This document shows positions 25,072-44,557 of a stretch of DNA of 64,000 nt, piece by piece. The first letter of the stretch is position 1, and every line of letters begins with the position of its first letter. Location: NCBI RefSeq assembly GCF_017161565.1, contig NZ_CP066796.1:2232001-2296000 (forward strand), given 5' to 3'. The notes under the pieces were generated by a model. The model ran no database searches, had not been told where the DNA came from, and worked only from the letters and a program-made list of their open reading frames with translations. The stretch comes from Erwinia amylovora (GTDB lineage Bacteria > Pseudomonadota > Gammaproteobacteria > Enterobacterales > Enterobacteriaceae). The translations under genes were made by a program, and so were the position numbers.

Positions 25072-26439
25072 TTACATCATGTCTTCACTGCACTGCGGCA
25101 CCGGATGACGGAAGCTGCGGGTAACAAAAGTCAGATACAGCAGGCCAATGGCGGCCCATACCAGCCCAAGCATCATGGAACTCGCTTCCAGATTCACCCA
25201 CAGTGCGCCCACGGTAAGAGCGCCCAACAGCGGCAACACCAGGAAGGTGAAGTTATCCTTCAGCGTCTTATTACGGCGCTCGCGGATCCAGAACTGCGAA
25301 ATCACCGAAAGGTTAACAAAGGTAAATGCCACCAGCGCGCCAAAGTTGATCAGCGCCGTGGCAGTCACCAGGTCGAAGGTGATGGATGACAAAGCGATCG
25401 CGCCAACCAACAGCACGTTAAGCGCCGGGGTACGCCACTTCGGATGGACATAGCCGAAGAAACGCACCGGGAACACGCCATCGCGTCCCATAACATACAT
25501 CAGTCGTGATACGCCGGCGTGGGCAGCCATACCGGAAGCCAGCACCGTCACGCAAGAGAAAATGAGAATGCCGAACTGGAATGCCTTGCCTGCCACGTAC
25601 AGCATGATTTCTGGCTGTGACGCGTCCGGGTCCTTGAAACGCGAGATATCCGGGAAATAGAGTTGCAGGAAATAAGAGACCACGATGAAAATCAGGCCGC
25701 CGATTAATGCGGTCATAAAGATCGCTTTCGGGATCACCCGCTCGGCATCTTTGGTCTCTTCGGACAGCGAACTGATACCGTCAAATCCAAGGAATGAGAA
25801 GCAAAGTATGGTCGCCCCGGTGATCATCGGCACGACGTGAGCGTTTTCCGACCAGAACGGCTTACTGCTGACTAAGGTGCCGGCTCCTACGCCGTGCGCA
25901 ACGCCCCAAACCACCATCCCCATGATAGTGACCATCACCACCACTTGCAGCACCACAATAACGCTGTTGAAGTTGGCAACGGTTTTAATGCCTTTGAGGT
26001 TAGAGAGGGTCATAAAACCCACCAGCAGCAGGACAAAGATCCACGACGGAACGCCGGGCACCAGCGCTTCCCAGTATATTTTTGCCAGCAGAATATTGAT
26101 CATTGGCATAAACAGATAATCAAGCAGCGAAGACCAGCCGACCATAAAGCCAACGTGCGGGCTGATGGCTTTCTGTGCATAGGTATAAGCCGAACCTGCT
26201 GAAGGGAAGCGGCGAACCAGCTGGCCGTAGCTCAGCGCGGTAAACAGAATAGCAATTAGCGCAAATGCGTATGCGGTAGCAACGTGACCATCAGTCAGGC
26301 CGGAGACGATGCCAAAGGTATCAAACAGCGTCATTGGCTGCATATAAGCCAGCCCCATCATCACGACAGGCAATAACGTCAGGGTTTTTTTCAATTTTGC
26401 ACGCGGCTGTGCGGCTGGAGTGACGGTATTATGCGCCAT
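25072..26439 (-). CDS. plaP: Low-affinity putrescine importer PlaP
   Basis: A 455-residue APC-family permease with 12 predicted helices, similar in length to E. coli PlaP (about 452). The first helix region has the family's G-I-V-S motif, and the [15 protein letters not shown] segment near residue 215 is the conserved helix 6/7 region of PuuP/PlaP. PlaP imports putrescine by proton symport and supports surface motility in E. coli. GGGAGG lies upstream of the ATG. Gene order sbcB-plaP-yeeZ-his matches E. coli, apart from lost genes. Confidence 0.9.
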   Translation of the reverse strand: MAHNTVTPAAQPRAKLKKTLTLLPVVMMGLAYMQPMTLFDTFGIVSGLTDGHVATAYAFALIAILFTALSYGQLVRRFPSAGSAYTYAQKAISPHVGFMVGWSSLLDYLFMPMINILLAKIYWEALVPGVPSWIFVLLLVGFMTLSNLKGIKTVANFNSVIVVLQVVVMVTIMGMVVWGVAHGVGAGTLVSSKPFWSENAHVVPMITGATILCFSFLGFDGISSLSEETKDAERVIPKAIFMTALIGGLIFIVVSYFLQLYFPDISRFKDPDASQPEIMLYVAGKAFQFGILIFSCVTVLASGMAAHAGVSRLMYVMGRDGVFPVRFFGYVHPKWRTPALNVLLVGAIALSSITFDLVTATALINFGALVAFTFVNLSVISQFWIRERRNKTLKDNFTFLVLPLLGALTVGALWVNLEASSMMLGLVWAAIGLLYLTFVTRSFRHPVPQCSEDMM

Positions 26440-26983
26440 GATTCAGCCTCCCCATAGCGTCAACCTTTCTGGGTTGAACCACAGGGAAACTTCGCTTAAT
26501 GCGATAGCTTTTCGAAAGAGGATTAAGGAATATACAGGCAGGAGTGGGAGTATTAACCGTTGCGGCGCCGTAGTCGTCGCGCTGGCGGATTCCAGCTCCA
26601 GCCGGAGTGAGATGGTGTAGCCCCATGTTTGTATCCTCAATGAACACATTACTGTGTATTTAAAAGCGTTTATCTATCCGGTTCTGGACCGGCCTCTTAA
26701 AAGACGAAGTTAATACCGCTTGCAAACGTAAAAACAACCGCCGCCGTTCAGGGGATCGGCGTCGGTCAGGTTTATTTATACCCTGAATCATCCGGGTTGT
26801 GGGAAGCAGCAATTGCGTGCAGCCAACGCACCACCTGAAGTATGACGGGCATATTGCAGGGGGCATATTCTGCACCATAGTAAGGCTGAATGACAAGTTA
26901 TACCGGCCTGCAAAAAGTAAATTCTTTGGCTAGTCAAAGTACCTCATCCTGAACGGCCATGCCGTTAGTGAAAGGCTGCCCGT
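26440..26983. other. Intergenic region upstream of plaP
   Basis: About 540 bases between the plaP start and the yeeZ stop. Short frames on both strands overlap each other and lack ribosome sites. I see no gene, repeat or RNA. Confidence 0.45.
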
Positions 26984-27811
26984 TTACGACATCGGCATTC
27001 GCGCCGGATCGGGATGGCGATAGGCAAACCCCAGCTCACGGCAAATTTTGCTACCGTCGATTAACTTGCCCTGATTTTGACTGTCATCGGCGAGGAAAGT
27101 CGGCGGCGTCAACCCCAGCTGGTTTGCTACCTGCGGATAGAACTGGTTGCGCGCCGGATGCAGTGGAGCGCTCAGGTTGTAGATATGCCCGCCCTCTGGC
27201 GCCTGCAACAGCAGGGTAATGGCGGCGATCACATCGTCAAGATGCACCAAATTCACCCCCTGCGATCCGTTTGCCAGGTTGGTCTTACCGGCAAGGAAGC
27301 GTCCCGGATGGCGTTCAGGTCCTACCAGGCCGGACAGACGCAGAATATCTACCGATGTGCCGGGCAGATGATGCAGCCAGCACTCCAGCTCCTTTAACGT
27401 GCGTCCGGCAGCGCTGACCGGAGCCAGTGGCGTGCTCTCACAGGTTGTGCCGGGACGCTCGCCGTAAACCGAAGTCGAACTGGTGAAGATCATGCGCGGT
27501 ATATTAAACGCCAGCGCGCTGTCCACCAGCTGCTGCACGGCATGCAGATAGCCTTCCCCCTCTACGGCCGTGCGGCTGGCCGGAAGCGTTATTACCAGCG
27601 CATCTACGTTAAGCAGCGCCTCAAGATCGTCAGCCTCACAGTTCAGTTCCGGCGTCAGCTCCAGCCGATATGCGTCGACGCCACACATCCTGGCTGCCTC
27701 AACTCCGTCCCGGGTGGTTTTGCTGCCGGTCACCAGCCAACCTGCCGCCGTTAGCGACATCGCCAGCGGCATTCCTAACCATCCCAGCCCAACAATGGCG
27801 ACTCGTTTCAT
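26984..27811 (-). CDS. yeeZ: YeeZ, SDR-fold protein
   Basis: A 275-residue extended short-chain-dehydrogenase-like protein. The N-terminal nucleotide-binding motif is GLGWLGMPL near residue 8; TSSTSVYG near 112 holds the family's S and Y region, but the usual Y-x-x-x-K is not kept, so catalysis may differ. It is the counterpart of E. coli YeeZ, which also lies just upstream of the his operon on the opposite strand. Substrate unknown. Confidence 0.9.
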   Translation of the reverse strand: MKRVAIVGLGWLGMPLAMSLTAAGWLVTGSKTTRDGVEAARMCGVDAYRLELTPELNCEADDLEALLNVDALVITLPASRTAVEGEGYLHAVQQLVDSALAFNIPRMIFTSSTSVYGERPGTTCESTPLAPVSAAGRTLKELECWLHHLPGTSVDILRLSGLVGPERHPGRFLAGKTNLANGSQGVNLVHLDDVIAAITLLLQAPEGGHIYNLSAPLHPARNQFYPQVANQLGLTPPTFLADDSQNQGKLIDGSKICRELGFAYRHPDPARMPMS

Positions 27812-27918
27812 CCTTTCGCTCCCGTTAACACAGACTTTAATCGCTCAAGGCTACGCCAGGCTTCAGCCAGAGACAACTCACGATTGATAAGAGATCCATG
27901 CAAGATGAAAAAAAAGGG

Positions 27919-27947
27919 TTGCGCCTCACGTTTATTCTGGTTAGGTT
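27919..27947 (+). promoter_or_regulatory. his operon promoter
   Basis: TTGCGC (27919-27924), 17 bases and TAGGTT (27942-27947). The TAGGTT -10 is the same unusual hexamer seen at the E. coli and Salmonella his promoters. Transcription should start about 35 bases before hisL. Confidence 0.85.
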
Positions 27948-27988
27948 ATTTCTCACGATATGAATATCCATTCATCCAAGAGAATTTT

Positions 27989-28036
27989 ATGGCACGCGTT
28001 CAGTTCAACCACCATCACCACCATCACCCTGACTAG
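27989..28036 (+). CDS. hisL: his operon leader peptide
   Basis: Fifteen residues, MARVQFNHHHHHHPD, with six consecutive histidine codons. Ribosome stalling at these codons when His-tRNA is short prevents the downstream attenuator from forming. The E. coli peptide has seven His and reads MTRVQFKH at its start, so this is a close variant. Confidence 0.97.
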   Translation: MARVQFNHHHHHHPD

Positions 28037-28098
28037 TCTTTCAGGCGATGTGTGCTGGAAGACATTCAGGATCTTCCAGCGGTGCAGAACGCAAAATC

Positions 28099-28135
28099 AG
28101 CCCCCGGAAGATCGCCTTCCGGGGGCTTTTTTTTT
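28099..28135 (+). terminator. his attenuator
   Basis: AGCCCCCGGAAG (28099-28110) and CTTCCGGGGGCT (28116-28127) form a perfect 12-bp stem with a 5-base loop and a nine-T tail, between hisL and hisG. Confidence 0.97.
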
Positions 28136-28203
28136 GGCCCTGATACCAGAATCACGCTGGCTTATAACAATAAACGCAGACTGGAAAAGAGGATTAACCA
28201 CCG

Positions 28204-29103
28204 ATGTTAGATAACACCCGTTTACGCATAGCTATGCAGAAATCAGGCCGTTTAAGCGATGAATCACGCGAATTGCTCGCACGCTGCGGTATCAAGATCA
28301 ACCTCCAGCAGCAGCGCTTGATTGCCTTTGCTGAGAATATGCCGATTGATATTTTGCGCGTGCGTGATGACGACATCCCGGGACTGGTGATGGACGGCGT
28401 GGTGGATCTGGGGATTATCGGTGAAAACGTGCTGGAAGAAGAACTGCTGACGCGCCGCGCCCAGGGCGAAGATCCGCGCTACCAGACGCTGCGTCGCCTT
28501 GACTTTGGTGGCTGCCGCCTGTCGCTGGCAATGTCGGTTGATGATGAATACAGCGGACCACAGTGTTTACAGAACTCACGCATTGCCACCTCTTATCCGC
28601 ACCTGCTGAAAAAGTATCTTGATGAACAGCGCGTCAGTTTCAAGTCCTGCCTGCTAAACGGTTCCGTTGAGGTTGCGCCGCGTGCTGGCCTGGCCGATGC
28701 CATCTGTGATCTGGTATCAACCGGTGCCACCCTGGAGGCAAACGGGCTGCGCGAAGTGGAGGTGATTTACCGCTCTAAAGCCTGCCTGATCCAGCGTGAT
28801 GGCGAGATGCCGGCGAATAAACAGCTGCTGATCGACAAGCTGATGACGCGTATTCAGGGGGTGATTCAGGCGCGCGAATCCAAGTACATCATGTTGCACG
28901 CGCCCGGCGAACGCCTCGAAGAGATCATCAACCTGCTGCCGGGTGCCGAACGTCCAACCGTGCTGCCGCTGGCCGGAGACAAGAGCCGCGTCGCCATGCA
29001 CATGGTCAGCAGCGAGACGCTGTTCTGGGAAACCATGGAAAAACTGAAGGCGCTGGGAGCCAGCTCCATTCTGGTGCTGCCAATTGAGAAGATGATGGAG
29101 TAA
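28204..29103 (+). CDS. hisG: ATP phosphoribosyltransferase
   Basis: First step of histidine synthesis: ATP plus PRPP gives phosphoribosyl-ATP. A 299-residue long-form HisG with both catalytic domains and the C-terminal ACT-like domain that binds histidine for feedback inhibition. The P-loop-like PRPP motif G-A-T-L-E-A-N is in the middle (near residue 178). First structural gene after the attenuator. Confidence 0.97.
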   Translation: MLDNTRLRIAMQKSGRLSDESRELLARCGIKINLQQQRLIAFAENMPIDILRVRDDDIPGLVMDGVVDLGIIGENVLEEELLTRRAQGEDPRYQTLRRLDFGGCRLSLAMSVDDEYSGPQCLQNSRIATSYPHLLKKYLDEQRVSFKSCLLNGSVEVAPRAGLADAICDLVSTGATLEANGLREVEVIYRSKACLIQRDGEMPANKQLLIDKLMTRIQGVIQARESKYIMLHAPGERLEEIINLLPGAERPTVLPLAGDKSRVAMHMVSSETLFWETMEKLKALGASSILVLPIEKMME

Positions 29104-29110
29104 ACCGACA

Positions 29111-34650
<5,540 letters not shown>

Positions 34651-34657
<7 letters not shown>

Positions 34658-35262
34658 CAGAACAACAGCTGTCCCGGCTGGACTGGGAAAAAACTGACGG
34701 CATGATGCCAGCCATTGTGCAACACGCCGTTTCCGGCGAAGTATTGATGCACGGATATATGAATCAGCAGGCGCTGACCACAACGCTGACCAGCGGTAAG
34801 GTCACCTTTTGGTCACGCACCAGGCAGCGTCTGTGGACCAAGGGAGAAACCTCAGAAAATTTCCTGCATGTGGTGAGCATCACCCCGGACTGCGACAACG
34901 ATACGCTGCTGATACTGGCCATGCCGGCTGGCGCAACCTGCCATCTTGGCACGTCCAGCTGCTTCTCACCGGCGGCAGCGGACTGGACCTTCCTCTGGCA
35001 GCTGGAGCAGTTGCTGGCGGAACGCAAACATGCCGACCCGGAAAGCTCCTACACCGCGCGGCTGTACGCCAGCGGCACCAAGCGCATCGCACAGAAAGTC
35101 GGCGAAGAAGGCGTGGAAACCGCGCTGGCGGCCACGGTTAACGATCGCCAGGAGCTGACCAGTGAAGCCGCCGATCTGGTCTATCACTTGCTGGTGCTGT
35201 TACAGGATCAGAACCTGAACCTGTCGGCGGTCATTACTCATCTGCGCCAGCGCCACCCATAG
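34651..35262 (+). CDS. hisI: Bifunctional phosphoribosyl-AMP cyclohydrolase / phosphoribosyl-ATP pyrophosphatase
   Basis: Steps two and three of the pathway. 203 residues, GTG start overlapping the hisF stop by 7 bases. The cyclohydrolase domain has [17 protein letters not shown] and the zinc cysteine segment CDNDTLL with CHLGTSSCF. The C-terminal pyrophosphatase has [12 protein letters not shown]. Often called hisIE. Confidence 0.97.
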
Positions 35263-35316
35263 CTAACGTCACCGCCACTGGCCGGTTATCCGGCCTTATG
35301 GCATTCAGGAACAGCC

Positions 35317-35793
35317 ATGAGCACGTTTGAAAAACTGACCGCCCTGCTTAATCGCCATCAGGCCCGTTACCGGATTGTGGAACATGAAGCCACGGGAAAA
35401 TGCGCCGAGGTGGCGGCATTACGTGGCACCGAGCTGGGCCAGGGAGCGAAAGCGCTGGTGTGCCACGTAAAGGGAAATGGGGTGAAACAGCATGTGCTGG
35501 CGGTGCTACCGGCAGATAAACAGGCCAATCTTGCCGGACTGGCCAGCGCGCTGGGCGGCACCCGCGCTTCGCTGGCCAGTCCGGCCGAAGTCGAAAACTT
35601 AACCGGCTGCGTGTTTGGCGCTATCCCCCCGTTCAGTTTCCACCCCCAACTGCTACTGGTGGCCGATCCCAGCCTGTTTAGCCGCTATCAGGAACTGGCG
35701 TTTAATGCCGGACTGCTGGAAAAATCGATGGTGCTCAATGCCGAAGATTACCGGCGTATCTGCGCGGCGCAGTGGGTCGGGTTCAGCCGCTAG
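35317..35793 (+). CDS. YbaK/EbsC-family aminoacyl-tRNA deacylase-like protein
   Basis: A 158-residue protein of the YbaK/ProX editing fold. The family lysine is in the GAKALVCHV segment near residue 45, and the substrate pocket motif G-C-V-x-G-A-I-P-P-F near 100 is present. Such proteins remove wrongly attached amino acids from tRNA in trans. It starts 54 bases after hisI and could be read through from the his operon, though the function is unrelated. Exact tRNA and amino acid are unknown. Confidence 0.85.
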   Translation: MSTFEKLTALLNRHQARYRIVEHEATGKCAEVAALRGTELGQGAKALVCHVKGNGVKQHVLAVLPADKQANLAGLASALGGTRASLASPAEVENLTGCVFGAIPPFSFHPQLLLVADPSLFSRYQELAFNAGLLEKSMVLNAEDYRRICAAQWVGFSR

Positions 35794-36207
35794 CGCCTGG
35801 TTAGCCACCGCCGCATCACTAAAAGCCAAAAAATGTCTGCGTGGACTGGCATGCAGGAACGCTAAGCGCTGGCCAAATCGCAGCCGCACGGCGTGAAATC
35901 AATAGCTACCACTTTGGTCTGCCATCGCCACGTCACATCGAGGTTCGGACCGCGCGGTACAGGGACGAGTTTACCGGCACAGCGGTGGCAAATCCAATTG
36001 CGCCGGGCCAACGCCGGCACAACAGCCACCCTGAGCGTGTTAATCACGCTTAATGCCAGCATTTTAACCGCCAGTTTCCAACCATCGTTAAGGCGTTAGC
36101 AGATCCACTGACTCCGCTGCTGACACAAGCAGGAGCGGAGAGTGACTGGTGCCCTGACGCAAAAAAAGGCTTCCCAAAGGAAGCCTTTAATTCATCTGCT
36201 GACTAAA
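35794..36207. other. Intergenic region between the YbaK-like gene and gnd
   Basis: About 400 bases between convergent genes. A minus-strand frame at 35862-36062 reads ICHRCAGKLVPVPRGPNL followed by a W-R-W-Q segment and a C-G-C near its end, and could be a gene remnant, but it has no ribosome site and I do not recognise it. The gnd terminator lies at the right end. Confidence 0.4.
36161..36188 (-). terminator. Terminator of gnd
   Basis: On the minus strand AAAGGCTTCC and GGAAGCCTTT form a perfect 10-bp stem with a 4-base loop, followed by a T run. It lies about 20 bases after the gnd stop. Confidence 0.93.
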
Positions 36208-37614
36208 TTAGTCCAGCCATTCGGTGTGGAACACGCCATCTTTGTCGGTACGCTTGTAAGTATGGGCACCGAAGTAGTCGCGCTGCGCCTGGATCAGGTT
36301 CGCCGGCAGCACCGCTGAACGGTAGCTGTCATAGTAGGCGATAGCCGCAGAGAAGGTTGGCGTTGGGATGCCGTTCTGCACCGCGTAAGCCACCACGTCA
36401 CGCAGCGCCTGCTGGTACTCATCAGCAATGTTTTTGAAGTAAGGCGCTAACAGCAGGTTCGCGATATCGGCATTATCTTCGTAAGCATCGGTGATTTTCT
36501 GCAGGAACTGGGCGCGGATGATGCAACCGGCACGGAAGATCTTGGCGATTTCACCGTAGTTGAGATCCCAGTTATTCTCAGTAGAAGCGGCTTTCAGTTG
36601 TGAGAAGCCCTGCGCGTAAGAAACAATTTTGCCGAGGTACAGCGCACGACGCACTTTCTCAACAAATTCGGCTTTATCAGCGCTAACGGCCTGCACTTTC
36701 GGGCCAGACAGCACTTTAGAGGCCGCAACGCGCTGGGTTTTCAACGAAGAAAGATAGCGGGCAAACACCGATTCGGTGATCAGTGACAGCGGCTCGCCGA
36801 GATCCAGCGAGCTTTGACTGGTCCACTTACCGGTACCTTTGTTTGCCGCTTCGTCAAGGATCACATCGACCAGGTAGTGACCTTCTTCATCTTTCTTGGT
36901 GAAGATATCTTTGGTGATGTCAATCAGGTAGCTGCTCAGTTCACCTTCATTCCACTTGCTAAAGGTTTCAGCCAGTTCTTCATTGCTAAGATTCAGCGCG
37001 CCTTTCAGCAGGGAGTAGGCTTCAGCTATCAGCTGCATATCGCCGTACTCAATGCCGTTGTGCACCATTTTCACATAATGACCGGCACCGTCTGGCCCCA
37101 TGTAGGCCACACAGGCTTCGCCTTCGGCAACGGCTGCAATTTCGGTAAGGATTGGCGCAACCAGTTCATAAGCTTCTTTCTGACCACCAGGCATAATTGA
37201 TGGGCCTTTCAGTGCGCCCTCCTCGCCACCGGAAACGCCGGTACCAATGAAGTTGAAGCCCTGTTCAGACAGCTCGCGGTTACGACGAATGGTATCTTTG
37301 TAGAAGGTGTTACCCCCGTCGATCAGAATATCGCCTTTGTCGAGATGAGGGGTGAGGGAAGCGATGGTTTTATCGGTTGCTTCACCGGCCTGCACCATCA
37401 GCAGGATACGGCGCGGTTTTTCCAGGGAGCTGACAAACTCCTCGATGGTGTAATGTGGAACCAGCTTCTTGCCCGGATTCTCTGCGACGACTTCATCGGT
37501 TTTTTCACGTGAGCGGTTGAAGATAGAGACTGAGTAGCCGCGGCTCTCGATGTTAAGAGCCAGATTACGGCCCATTACCGCCATACCTACAACGCCGATC
37601 TGTTGCTTGGACAT
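36208..37614 (-). CDS. gnd: 6-phosphogluconate dehydrogenase, decarboxylating
   Basis: Oxidative pentose phosphate pathway: 6-phosphogluconate plus NADP+ gives ribulose 5-phosphate and CO2. 468 residues, the usual enterobacterial length. NADP-binding [10 protein letters not shown] near residue 10, substrate motif near [11 protein letters not shown] (129) and KMVHNGIEY near 184 with the catalytic lysine and glutamate. AGGAG lies upstream of the ATG. As in E. coli it borders the O-antigen locus and is often carried along in its exchange. Confidence 0.97.
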   Translation of the reverse strand: MSKQQIGVVGMAVMGRNLALNIESRGYSVSIFNRSREKTDEVVAENPGKKLVPHYTIEEFVSSLEKPRRILLMVQAGEATDKTIASLTPHLDKGDILIDGGNTFYKDTIRRNRELSEQGFNFIGTGVSGGEEGALKGPSIMPGGQKEAYELVAPILTEIAAVAEGEACVAYMGPDGAGHYVKMVHNGIEYGDMQLIAEAYSLLKGALNLSNEELAETFSKWNEGELSSYLIDITKDIFTKKDEEGHYLVDVILDEAANKGTGKWTSQSSLDLGEPLSLITESVFARYLSSLKTQRVAASKVLSGPKVQAVSADKAEFVEKVRRALYLGKIVSYAQGFSQLKAASTENNWDLNYGEIAKIFRAGCIIRAQFLQKITDAYEDNADIANLLLAPYFKNIADEYQQALRDVVAYAVQNGIPTPTFSAAIAYYDSYRSAVLPANLIQAQRDYFGAHTYKRTDKDGVFHTEWLD

Positions 37615-37942
37615 TACAAACTCCTGTCAGGAAGTGTGAACGGGGTGAAGTACACCTCGCAAATGGATGCCCTGATATTAACTTAAATAGAACACATGCA
37701 TAAAGCGATAGATGGGATAGGTAGAAAAAAGCATCAGGATAAAAGGGTCGTCAGGCTGCAGATGGAAATTTGTTTAAAAAAAAACCTAATGCGAGACGCT
37801 CTCCGGGAACAAATCATGAACCTCTCAAGAAAAAATGGGTGCATTTAACACAAAAAAGTATATGTTGACTTAAGAGAAATTATAAAAAACCTGTATACTT
37901 ATTAGAAAATCGAACAAAGAAAATGCTAAACAAGGTAACAAT
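37615..37942. other. AT-rich intergenic region between gnd and the O-antigen locus
   Basis: About 330 bases between divergent genes. The base composition drops sharply in GC from about 37700, marking the edge of the exchanged O-antigen DNA. A TATACT near 37901 may be a -10 box for the next gene, without a good -35. Confidence 0.45.
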
Positions 37943-39391
37943 ATGTTGATAAGTAGAATAAAATCTTTCATCTACCCTTACCTGTATAAGAGGCAAGACC
38001 TGAGTTTGCGCAATCAGGATATTATCATCAAACAAAATGATGAATTGATTCATCGTTTGAAAAAACTTCAGTCAGAAGCTGGTAGCCAAAAAGATGAGTT
38101 AGATAAAAGTACAGAATGGCTGCAAGGTGAAAACCCCAAATATCTCATCCAGCAAATGGCTGAACAATGCCTGCTGTTAAAAAATCAAGCTGCTATTGCC
38201 AAGCAAACCTTACACTGCCTTTCACGTAAGGTAAGATGTCGAAGCGACAAGATATCTTGCATTTTCCTCGTGCATAATATTACCGCCTGGGACAGTCTCA
38301 GCCCGGTATATAAGGCAATGCGAGATGACAGTAGCTTTCACCCAACCGTTGCAAGCATAAACAAGAAATTCCCAGGTGAAGTCTGTTTTGGTGGTGAAGA
38401 CGTAGTGCATGAAAAACTAATTGAACAGAACATAGAACACATTCGCCTTAACTCAGATGATTCTTACGAAGATCTTGATATACTCAAAACAATAAACCCG
38501 GATGTTATTTTCAGGCAATCGCAATGGGATGCGGATATCCCTCCGGCATTTGCATCGCAAGAAATAAATTTCGCGCATCTTGCTTACGTCCCCTACGAAA
38601 TCATGAATTTCCTCGGCAATGTCGATCCGAACATTGAAAACAGTGTATTCCATAAGCATTGCTCTATGCTTTTTGTGGCGAATGAGTATGCATATGATTC
38701 ACTTAAGGAGAGCTCCGGGATAAGTGAAGAACGGATTTTCGTCACGGGTCATCCTAAAGTTGAGAAGTTACTTTCATCAGAAGGAACTTGGCCCATTTCA
38801 TGGCCAGACGGGAGAAGGAACTATCGTGTTCTGTGGGGAGCTCATCATAGTATTGAGAAAAACTGGTCTAACTTCGGTACATTCCTGGAGATTTATCAAC
38901 AAATGCTTGAATGGGCGAAGGAGAATCCTCAAATAGATATTGTCTTTAGTCCTCATCCGGCCTTGCTTACTACATTAGAAAGCGAGAAATATGATCATAT
39001 CAGACATAAAATCGATCTGTTTTTCAAGGAATGGAATGATCTACCTAATACTATGCTATTCGAGAACAATACTTACGGAGCAATATTTAAAGCATCAGAT
39101 GCGTTAATAATTGATGGTATAAGCTGGCTGCTGGAATATCAAATATTGGAAAAGCCGGTGGTGTTTTTAGAACGTAATGACCACCTTCCATTCTTAACGA
39201 GCGGCGAGATAATTGCAAAAAGTGTTTGCCGGGTATCTGACTTCAATGGCGTAAAAGAAGCTATAAATAATTTTATGACAACTTCGCAAGATTGCTACAA
39301 ACAACAGCGCAAAACTACCTTAAATGAACTACTAAACATAAAAAAAGCTTCAGAAAACATATTAAAAGAAATAAAGGATTCTTTACGTTGA
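37943..39391 (+). CDS. CDP-glycerol glycerophosphotransferase-like (TagF/TagB-type) protein
   Basis: A 482-residue protein, AT-rich. Residues 20-90 are charged and helical, probably a coiled coil. From about 105 onward there is a GT-B-like fold of the TagF/TagB group: an HNITAWDSL strand, G-H-P-K near 280, WGAHHSIEKNW near 310, S-P-H-P near 345 and the D-A-L-I-I-D-G-I-S-W nucleotide-site motif near 393. TagF proteins transfer glycerol phosphate from CDP-glycerol; related proteins build LPS or capsule phosphates in Gram-negatives. It faces the O-antigen operon convergently and may decorate its product. No CDP-glycerol synthesis gene lies in the window. Confidence 0.7.
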   Translation: MLISRIKSFIYPYLYKRQDLSLRNQDIIIKQNDELIHRLKKLQSEAGSQKDELDKSTEWLQGENPKYLIQQMAEQCLLLKNQAAIAKQTLHCLSRKVRCRSDKISCIFLVHNITAWDSLSPVYKAMRDDSSFHPTVASINKKFPGEVCFGGEDVVHEKLIEQNIEHIRLNSDDSYEDLDILKTINPDVIFRQSQWDADIPPAFASQEINFAHLAYVPYEIMNFLGNVDPNIENSVFHKHCSMLFVANEYAYDSLKESSGISEERIFVTGHPKVEKLLSSEGTWPISWPDGRRNYRVLWGAHHSIEKNWSNFGTFLEIYQQMLEWAKENPQIDIVFSPHPALLTTLESEKYDHIRHKIDLFFKEWNDLPNTMLFENNTYGAIFKASDALIIDGISWLLEYQILEKPVVFLERNDHLPFLTSGEIIAKSVCRVSDFNGVKEAINNFMTTSQDCYKQQRKTTLNELLNIKKASENILKEIKDSLR

Positions 39392-39413
39392 ACAGGATAA
39401 ATATAGTTCTGTA

Positions 39414-39440
39414 TCGATTGATGAAATTATTATCAATCGA
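39414..39440. terminator. Hairpin between convergent genes
   Basis: TCGATTGAT (39414-39422) and ATCAATCGA (39432-39440) form a perfect 9-bp stem; outer ATATAG/CTATAT bases can extend it. It probably ends both converging transcripts, although the T runs are short. Confidence 0.55.
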
Positions 39441-39441
39441 G

Positions 39442-40569
39442 CTATATTAATTCGTTATAGGCGGCAAGCGTGCTGGCGATAACAATTTCAGAAGAAAATT
39501 TCTCTGAAATGATCTCTGTACCACGCCTGCCCATTTTTATTCTGGTCGAAGGGTATTGGAGCAGATAACCGATGCGTTCAGCGAGTGAATCAATATCATG
39601 TTTACTGACCAGGAAGCCATTTTCACCATCGATAACAAGACTTCCACAACCTCCGCTATCGTAGCAGACACACGCACGGCCAATTGCGCATGATTCGAGT
39701 AAAATTCTGGGGATCCCCTCGTTGTAGACAGAAGGTAAAACAACCAGATTCGCTCCGCTAATCAGCCGGGCAACGTCATCAGACTTGCCAAGCCATTCAA
39801 TCCACCCATTTTCTACCCACTTTTCTATTACTGAATCCTTGATGGCATCTTTATCATCAGTAACAGTAATCCCCGCCACAAGTATCCTGAAGTGAACATC
39901 TTGATCTTTGAGTTTCAGCTTTGCTTGAATGAGATCATAGAGACCTTTAGACCAAATTAGCCTGCTGGCAAACAATATTATTGGAATTTCATTGACGGGT
40001 TCAGGTTGATAACGAAATAGATCGGTATTAACCCCCGCGCCTTCAATGACTTCAGTTTGGTGAATGGGGCCGTGGGTTAACTTCAATAGCCTCTCTCTGT
40101 CAGAATTATGTTCGAAGATAAACAGAGCTTTTGGATTTTTGAAGATAACTTTATATATTTTTGTGATGAAATATTTCAATATTTTTAGAAGCGTAGTTTC
40201 GCCATCAAAAAGTCTCCCCAGGCCGACAAAGCTAAGAACAACAGGTTTTTTTTTATAAAATGAGTATAACCCACCAATAATTATTGGTTTGATGGTAATG
40301 CAATGTAATATATCCGGCGAGATGCTCTTCAGAATGGAAAAAAACTTATATACACTTCTTGTGAACCTTATCACACTAAGTGACTGGGAATGAACATTAA
40401 GCTTGTAGCATTTTAGTCCCAGGCCTTTAAGTTTTTCATAGATGATCTCATCATCAAAATTACAGATAATGTGAACCTCATAACCATTGTCTCTGGCTGA
40501 CAAAGCCCTTTCTAACCAATGTAAATCAAAGTACCAGTCAGTATTAACGAAATAGCAGATCTTATGCAT
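39442..40569 (-). CDS. wbbO: GT4 glycosyltransferase, WbbO-like
   Basis: A 375-residue GT-B glycosyltransferase. The N-terminal half begins MHKICYFVNTDWYFDLHWLERA, and the donor-binding half carries FASRLIWSKGLYDLI near residue 187 and the E-x7-E motif region around PSVYNEGIPRILLE near 280. It is the last gene of the cluster, in the position of Klebsiella wbbO, which adds a galactose to start the D-galactan I chain. Assignment rests on family, size and gene order. AT-rich like its neighbours. Confidence 0.7.
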   Translation of the reverse strand: MHKICYFVNTDWYFDLHWLERALSARDNGYEVHIICNFDDEIIYEKLKGLGLKCYKLNVHSQSLSVIRFTRSVYKFFSILKSISPDILHCITIKPIIIGGLYSFYKKKPVVLSFVGLGRLFDGETTLLKILKYFITKIYKVIFKNPKALFIFEHNSDRERLLKLTHGPIHQTEVIEGAGVNTDLFRYQPEPVNEIPIILFASRLIWSKGLYDLIQAKLKLKDQDVHFRILVAGITVTDDKDAIKDSVIEKWVENGWIEWLGKSDDVARLISGANLVVLPSVYNEGIPRILLESCAIGRACVCYDSGGCGSLVIDGENGFLVSKHDIDSLAERIGYLLQYPSTRIKMGRRGTEIISEKFSSEIVIASTLAAYNELI

Positions 40570-40582
40570 GCAAGAACACCAA

Positions 40583-44533
<3,951 letters not shown>

Positions 44534-44557
44534 TCAATGTAGACTCTTGATATAATT

